From positions 3,505-20,877 of the forward strand of contig PKWC01000164.1 in the NCBI GenBank assembly GCA_003131925.1: 17,373 bases of DNA. The letters run 5' to 3'. Below, in pieces: positions 13,409-17,373 of this stretch (its first letter is position 1; each line of letters opens with the position of its first letter). This DNA is from Alphaproteobacteria bacterium. Lineage in GTDB: Bacteria > Pseudomonadota > Alphaproteobacteria > Micropepsales > Micropepsaceae. The notes below the pieces were generated by a model that ran no database searches, had not been told where the DNA came from, and worked only from the letters and a program-made list of their open reading frames with translations. The position numbers and the translations under genes were made by a program.

Positions 13409-15655
13409 ATGAGCGCTTCTTCCGGCACTTCCGTCGCTGACGGACTGAAATCGGCTGCGCCTCCTCCAGCGCCCGCAGCGGCGCCGCAGGACGGCCACCG
13501 CAGGCTGATGCGGCAGGCCGAACTGGTGGAGCGCGTCAAGGCGTACGATCCAGAGGCAGATGAAGCGCTGCTCAACAAGGCTTACGCCTATGCCATGACG
13601 GCACATGGCGAGCAATTCCGTGCTTCTGGCGATCCCTACTTCGCACACCCGCTGGAGGTGGCGGCTATCCTGACCGAGCTCAAGCTCGACGTGCCCACCA
13701 TCGTGACCGCCCTCCTGCATGACACCATCGAAGACACTCACGTTACCTATGAGGATGTGAAGCGCCAGTTCGGCAAGGACATTGCCGAACTCGTCGATGG
13801 GGTAACCAAACTTTCCAAACTGGAATCATTCTCCGAACGCACCCGGCAGGCTGAGAATTTCCGCAAGCTGATGCTGGCGATGTCGAACGACATCCGGGTG
13901 CTGCTCGTCAAGCTTGCCGACCGCCTGCACAACATGCGGACGCTCCATCATATCCAGGACGTGGAAAAGCGCCGCCGCATCGCCCAGGAGACATTGGATA
14001 TCTACGCTCCCCTGGCGGGCCGCATCGGAATGCAGAATTTGCGCGAGGAAGTCGAGGATTTGGCTTTTGCGGAGCTCAATCCGGAAGCCCGCAGCTCGAT
14101 CGTGACGCGGCTTGCGCGTCTCGACGCACAATCAGGAGAGCGCATCGGACGGATTGCCAACCAGCTGAGGCGCGGTCTGGCGCGTCATGGCGTCGATGCG
14201 GTCATTCATGGACGCGCGAAACGTCCTTATTCCATATGGCGCAAGCTCAAGGACAAGCAACTCAATTTCGAGGCGCTGTCGGACATCTTCGGCTTCCGGG
14301 TCATCGTCCGAACCGAGGAAGACTGCTATCGCGCACTCGGCGTGCTGCACACGAACTGGCATATGATACCCGAGCGCTTCAAGGATTTCGTTTCGAATCC
14401 CAAGGTCAACGGGTATCGGTCAATTCACACCACGGTTATCGGTCCCGAGCAGCAGCGGGTCGAAGTGCAAATCCGCACCGAAAAAATGCATGACGTGGCC
14501 GAGCGTGGTGTTGCCGCGCATTGGCGCTATCGCGAGCACGTCGAGGAACAGGATACGGCGGCCGCCAATGCCTACAAATGGCTGCGCGACATGGTGGAAC
14601 TTCTCGAAAAGGGCGATTCGCCGGAAGAATTTCTCGAACATTCGCGCCTGCACATGTACCAGGATCAGGTATTCTGTTTCACGCCAAAGGGTGATCTGAT
14701 CTCGCTGCCGCGCGGCGCCACGCCGATCGACTTTGCCTATGCGGTGCACACCGATCTGGGACACTCGACGGTCGGCGCGAAAGTGAATGGCGCGCACGTG
14801 CCGCTCCACACCCCTCTCCAGAATGGCGACCAGGTCGAAATCATTCGCACCAAGGAACAGACGCCTTCGCCTCTGTGGGAACAATTTGTGGTCACCGGGC
14901 GCGCGCGTGCTGAAATCCGCCGATTTCTCCGCCATGCCAGGCGTGACGAACATGCAAGCCTCGGGCGGAAGATTCTGGAGAAGGCGTTTGCGGACGAGAA
15001 TGTCGAGCTGACACGCAAGGCCATCGACGAAGTTGCGAAGAAGCTTCGCCTCCCGCGCTCCGATGACGTCTATGCCCAGGTCGGCCGTGGCGCCCTTCGC
15101 GCAGACGATGTGCTGCATGCCGTGTTCCCCGAGATCCGGCGCAACCCGGCGCGCGCCAAACGGACGGCAACGCGCGACCGGAAGGCCATTTCGATCAAAG
15201 GATTGACGGAAGGCATCTCCTATCGGCTTGGCGAATGCTGCCATCCTCTGCCCGGAGATCGCATTGTGGGGTTGATGATTCCCGGAGAAGGCGCCGTCAT
15301 CCACACGATCGATTGCGGAGAACTGGAACAGGCGCAAACGAGCATGAACGACTGGCTGGACGTGCGCTGGGACGTCCATTCCGCTGAGTCAGGAAATTTC
15401 GTCGCCCGCGTGCGTGTTCGAGTGAAGAATTCTCCCGGTTCCCTTGCGGTTCTCGCGAGCGTGATAGGTAGCAACGGCGGCAACATCTTCAATCTGAAAG
15501 TTGCCAGCCGCAATCCGCTGTTTTTCGAATTCCTGATCGATATCGAGGTCCGCGACGTCGCGCATCTACAGAACATACTCGGCGCTCTGCGGGTAAATGC
15601 CGCTGTCGAGTCGGTGGATCGGGTGCGCGGGCCGCAAGAAAGCGCTGTGGCATGA
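13409..15655 (+). CDS. relA: Bifunctional (p)ppGpp synthetase/hydrolase (Rel/SpoT, RSH)
   Basis: This RSH enzyme makes and degrades (p)ppGpp in the stringent response. The 748-residue protein has, in order, an HD hydrolase domain with intact HPLEVA and LLHDTIEDT motifs (about 75-105), a synthetase domain (RAKRPYSIWRKLKDK near 270 and NGYRSIHTTV near 335), a TGS domain (DLISLPRGATPIDFAYAVHTD near 430), a helical and zinc-finger-like region (GECCHPLPGDRIVG near 610), and a C-terminal ACT domain (from about 667). RFKDF near 325 is the RxKD form of bifunctional enzymes, not the ExDD of monofunctional RelA. The first 33 residues are Ala/Pro-rich; the ATG at 13508 (MRQAELVERV) matches where many relatives begin and may be the true start. 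The last four bases overlap pdxJ (ATGA). The symbol varies in databases (relA, spoT or rsh). Confidence 0.95.
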   Translation: MSASSGTSVADGLKSAAPPPAPAAAPQDGHRRLMRQAELVERVKAYDPEADEALLNKAYAYAMTAHGEQFRASGDPYFAHPLEVAAILTELKLDVPTIVTALLHDTIEDTHVTYEDVKRQFGKDIAELVDGVTKLSKLESFSERTRQAENFRKLMLAMSNDIRVLLVKLADRLHNMRTLHHIQDVEKRRRIAQETLDIYAPLAGRIGMQNLREEVEDLAFAELNPEARSSIVTRLARLDAQSGERIGRIANQLRRGLARHGVDAVIHGRAKRPYSIWRKLKDKQLNFEALSDIFGFRVIVRTEEDCYRALGVLHTNWHMIPERFKDFVSNPKVNGYRSIHTTVIGPEQQRVEVQIRTEKMHDVAERGVAAHWRYREHVEEQDTAAANAYKWLRDMVELLEKGDSPEEFLEHSRLHMYQDQVFCFTPKGDLISLPRGATPIDFAYAVHTDLGHSTVGAKVNGAHVPLHTPLQNGDQVEIIRTKEQTPSPLWEQFVVTGRARAEIRRFLRHARRDEHASLGRKILEKAFADENVELTRKAIDEVAKKLRLPRSDDVYAQVGRGALRADDVLHAVFPEIRRNPARAKRTATRDRKAISIKGLTEGISYRLGECCHPLPGDRIVGLMIPGEGAVIHTIDCGELEQAQTSMNDWLDVRWDVHSAESGNFVARVRVRVKNSPGSLAVLASVIGSNGGNIFNLKVASRNPLFFEFLIDIEVRDVAHLQNILGALRVNAAVESVDRVRGPQESAVA

Positions 15656-16416
15656 GCCGTCTCCGTCTGGGCGTCAACATCGATCACGTAGCCACCATCC
15701 GCAATGCGCGCGGCGGCAGGCATCCAGACCCCGTACGGGCGGCGAAGGCAGCACTGCACGCAGGCGCTGACGGCATCACCGCCCATTTGAGGGAAGATCG
15801 CAGGCACATTTCCGATCAGGATATCGAACGGCTCAGGCGCGAGATTCCCTTGCCGCTCAATCTGGAGATGGCGGCCACGCCGGAAATGGAGGAGATTGCC
15901 CTGCGTCACCGGCCTCATGCGGCTTGCGTCGTTCCGGAAAAACGCGAGGAACGGACGACGGAAGGCGGTATCGACGCCGCCGGCCAGCACGACCGCTTGA
16001 AAGACGTCGTGCGCAAGCTTGCAGACGCGAACATTCGCGTTTCGCTCTTCATAGAGCCCGAATTGCGCCAGATCGAGGCGGCCAGTTCGATGGGTGCTCC
16101 CGTCATCGAATTGCACACAGGTGCTTATTGCGAAGCTGCCGCCAGCGCAGATGCGTATGAACGGGACAGCCAGTTCGATCGCATTCGCCGGGGAGCGGAA
16201 TATGGTGCTTCGCTGGGCCTGGAAATCCATGCGGGACACGGTCTGGGTTACGAGACCGTAGGGCCCGTTGCCGCACTCAGCGAAATCCGGGAACTTAACA
16301 TCGGACACTTTCTGGTCGGCGAAGCTATCTTTTCGGGCCTCGAAGCGGCAATCCGGCGCATGCGCGCACTCATGGACGAAGCGCGGGCAAATACCGAAAG
16401 GCGCTTTACGGCATGA
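15652..16416 (+). CDS. pdxJ: Pyridoxine 5'-phosphate synthase
   Basis: PdxJ joins 3-amino-2-oxopropyl phosphate and 1-deoxy-D-xylulose 5-phosphate to form pyridoxine 5'-phosphate, the ring-closing step of DXP-dependent vitamin B6 synthesis. The 254-residue TIM-barrel protein shows LGVNIDHVATIRNARGG (6-22), ITAHLREDRRHI (His45, Arg47), LNLEMA (Glu72), FIEPE and EIHAGHGLGYETV, all family motifs. It starts at ATGA overlapping the RSH stop and ends at ATGA overlapping acpS, so translation is probably coupled. pdxJ followed by acpS is a common proteobacterial pair. Confidence 0.97.
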   Translation: MSRLRLGVNIDHVATIRNARGGRHPDPVRAAKAALHAGADGITAHLREDRRHISDQDIERLRREIPLPLNLEMAATPEMEEIALRHRPHAACVVPEKREERTTEGGIDAAGQHDRLKDVVRKLADANIRVSLFIEPELRQIEAASSMGAPVIELHTGAYCEAAASADAYERDSQFDRIRRGAEYGASLGLEIHAGHGLGYETVGPVAALSEIRELNIGHFLVGEAIFSGLEAAIRRMRALMDEARANTERRFTA

Positions 16417-16856
16417 TCCTGGGCATCGGGTCCGACCTCATCGACATCCGGAGAGTCGAGAAAAGCATCGAGCGATTCGGCGAACGTTTTCTCGGCCGTG
16501 TCTTTACGGACATCGAGCGCGCCAAATCGGACCGGCGTGCACAGCGAAGCGCAAGCTATGCGAAACGTTTCGCGGCGAAGGAAGCCTGCGCGAAGGCTCT
16601 CGGAACCGGATTGCGCAAAGGTGTGTTCTGGCGCGACATGGGAGTCGTCAATCTCCCCGGCGGCAAGCCTGGCATGAAGCTCACGGGCGGCGCGCTTGCG
16701 CGGTTGAGAGAATTGACCCCGGCAGCACATTGCGCCCAGATCGATCTGTCGATCACCGACGATTTTCCGCTGGCGCAGGCCATCGTGGTCATTTCCGCCG
16801 TGGCGTCCTCGCCGCAACCGGAACCCAAAGCTTTCCCGAATCAGAGTGCCGCTTGA
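16413..16856 (+). CDS. acpS: Holo-[acyl-carrier-protein] synthase
   Basis: AcpS transfers 4'-phosphopantetheine from CoA to a serine of acyl carrier protein. The 147-residue protein begins MILGIGSDLIDIRRVEK, with the metal ligand Asp8, and has YAKRFAAKEACAKALGTG with Glu57, the second ligand. The C-terminal strand is ISITD-like (LSITDDFPLAQAIVVIS). About 15 polar residues (SSPQPEPKAFPNQSAA) extend past the usual end. It overlaps pdxJ by four bases, and lepB begins 43 bases downstream. Confidence 0.96.
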   Translation: MILGIGSDLIDIRRVEKSIERFGERFLGRVFTDIERAKSDRRAQRSASYAKRFAAKEACAKALGTGLRKGVFWRDMGVVNLPGGKPGMKLTGGALARLRELTPAAHCAQIDLSITDDFPLAQAIVVISAVASSPQPEPKAFPNQSAA

Positions 16857-16899
16857 CGCGGCTCGAATTTTTCGCTTCTCCAACACCGGAACCCTGGAT

Positions 16900-17373
16900 A
16901 TGTCGAACGTGCCTGAAATCAACGACGCAACTGAGACGCGGGCAAAAAATCCTGGCGCTTCGGTTCAAGGCGGGGGCAAAGCCACCCCGCCCACGGCGTC
17001 GACCGTGAAAGCGCCCCCCGCAAAGCAGAAGGCTGATGGCGAATCATGGATCGAAACGGTCAAGACGATCGTCTATGCGCTGCTAATTGCGCTTGTGATC
17101 CGTACCTTCCTGTTTCAGCCATTCAATATTCCGTCCGGCTCGATGGAAAACACCCTGCTGGTGGGCGATTACCTCTTCGTCGAGAAATTTGCCTACGGCT
17201 ATAGCCGGTATTCGTTTCCGTTCGGATTTCCGCCGTTGTCAGGGCGCGTATTCGGAACGGGGCCGCAACGCGGGGACGTTGTCGTGTTCAAAATGCCGAA
17301 TGCTGATTCGCCCGACTATATGAAGTCCTACATCAAGCGCGTCATCGGCGTGCCCGGCGATACGGTGGAAGTG
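16900..17373 (+). CDS. lepB: Signal peptidase I, N-terminal part (runs off the window)
   Basis: LepB cleaves signal peptides from exported proteins at the outer face of the inner membrane. The open frame has 158 codons to the window edge. A Pro/Ala/Gly-rich cytoplasmic N-terminus of about 48 residues is followed by one membrane helix at about 52-70 (ETVKTIVYALLIALVIRTFLF). The catalytic serine motif FNIPSGSMENTLLVGD gives Ser81, and YIKRVIGVPGD gives the general-base Lys146. These correspond to E. coli Ser90 and Lys145. It lies 43 bases after acpS and is probably in the same operon. Its product would act on the exported proteins of the accessory block. Confidence 0.95.
   Translation, partial: MSNVPEINDATETRAKNPGASVQGGGKATPPTASTVKAPPAKQKADGESWIETVKTIVYALLIALVIRTFLFQPFNIPSGSMENTLLVGDYLFVEKFAYGYSRYSFPFGFPPLSGRVFGTGPQRGDVVVFKMPNADSPDYMKSYIKRVIGVPGDTVEV

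Overview
This GC-rich window looks like an alphaproteobacterial chromosome. The evidence is the order of its core genes: a lytic transglycosylase divergent from dapA, then smpB, a family-5-type uracil-DNA glycosylase, a NYN-domain protein, folK, rpoZ, a bifunctional rel/spoT gene, pdxJ, acpS and lepB. From memory this order is widely conserved in the class. A Rhizomicrobium- or Caulobacter-like lineage is possible, but the genus cannot be fixed from sequence alone.

The layout has three blocks. Positions 1-1822 hold the start of a secreted lytic transglycosylase (minus strand), dapA (lysine and peptidoglycan precursor synthesis) and smpB (tmRNA partner in ribosome rescue). Positions about 1823-10389 hold an accessory block. 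Positions 10423-17373 return to housekeeping genes: DNA repair (UDG plus NYN, minus strand), folate (folK), a small membrane protein, RNA polymerase omega, (p)ppGpp metabolism, vitamin B6 (pdxJ), acyl-carrier-protein activation (acpS) and signal peptidase I (lepB). The genes rel, pdxJ and acpS overlap by ATGA and read as one operon leading to lepB.

The accessory block is the main interest. An exact 19-bp direct repeat lies at its two edges. One copy (1817-1835) covers the stop codon of smpB. The other (10390-10408) lies just past the end of the convergent uracil-DNA glycosylase gene. The right copy sits in a small hairpin, and the left copy keeps only half of it. The simplest reading is that about 8.57 kb was inserted into a shared smpB/UDG terminator, duplicating the target or att core. 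No integrase or transposase is visible.

Inside the block, from left to right, are: a decayed relative of an outer-membrane protein gene; a dispersed-type inverted repeat; an exported TPR-CHAT protein with its Cys-His pair intact; a convergent intact gene for an outer-membrane-barrel-like protein with a preceding small exported membrane protein; and a DUF4062-nSTAND1-membrane-TPR gene broken by one missing base. CHAT and STAND proteins are known from bacterial immunity and regulated proteolysis. Here the CHAT protein appears to be exported and sits beside an outer-membrane protein, which differs from the described cytoplasmic systems. A joint function is inference only.
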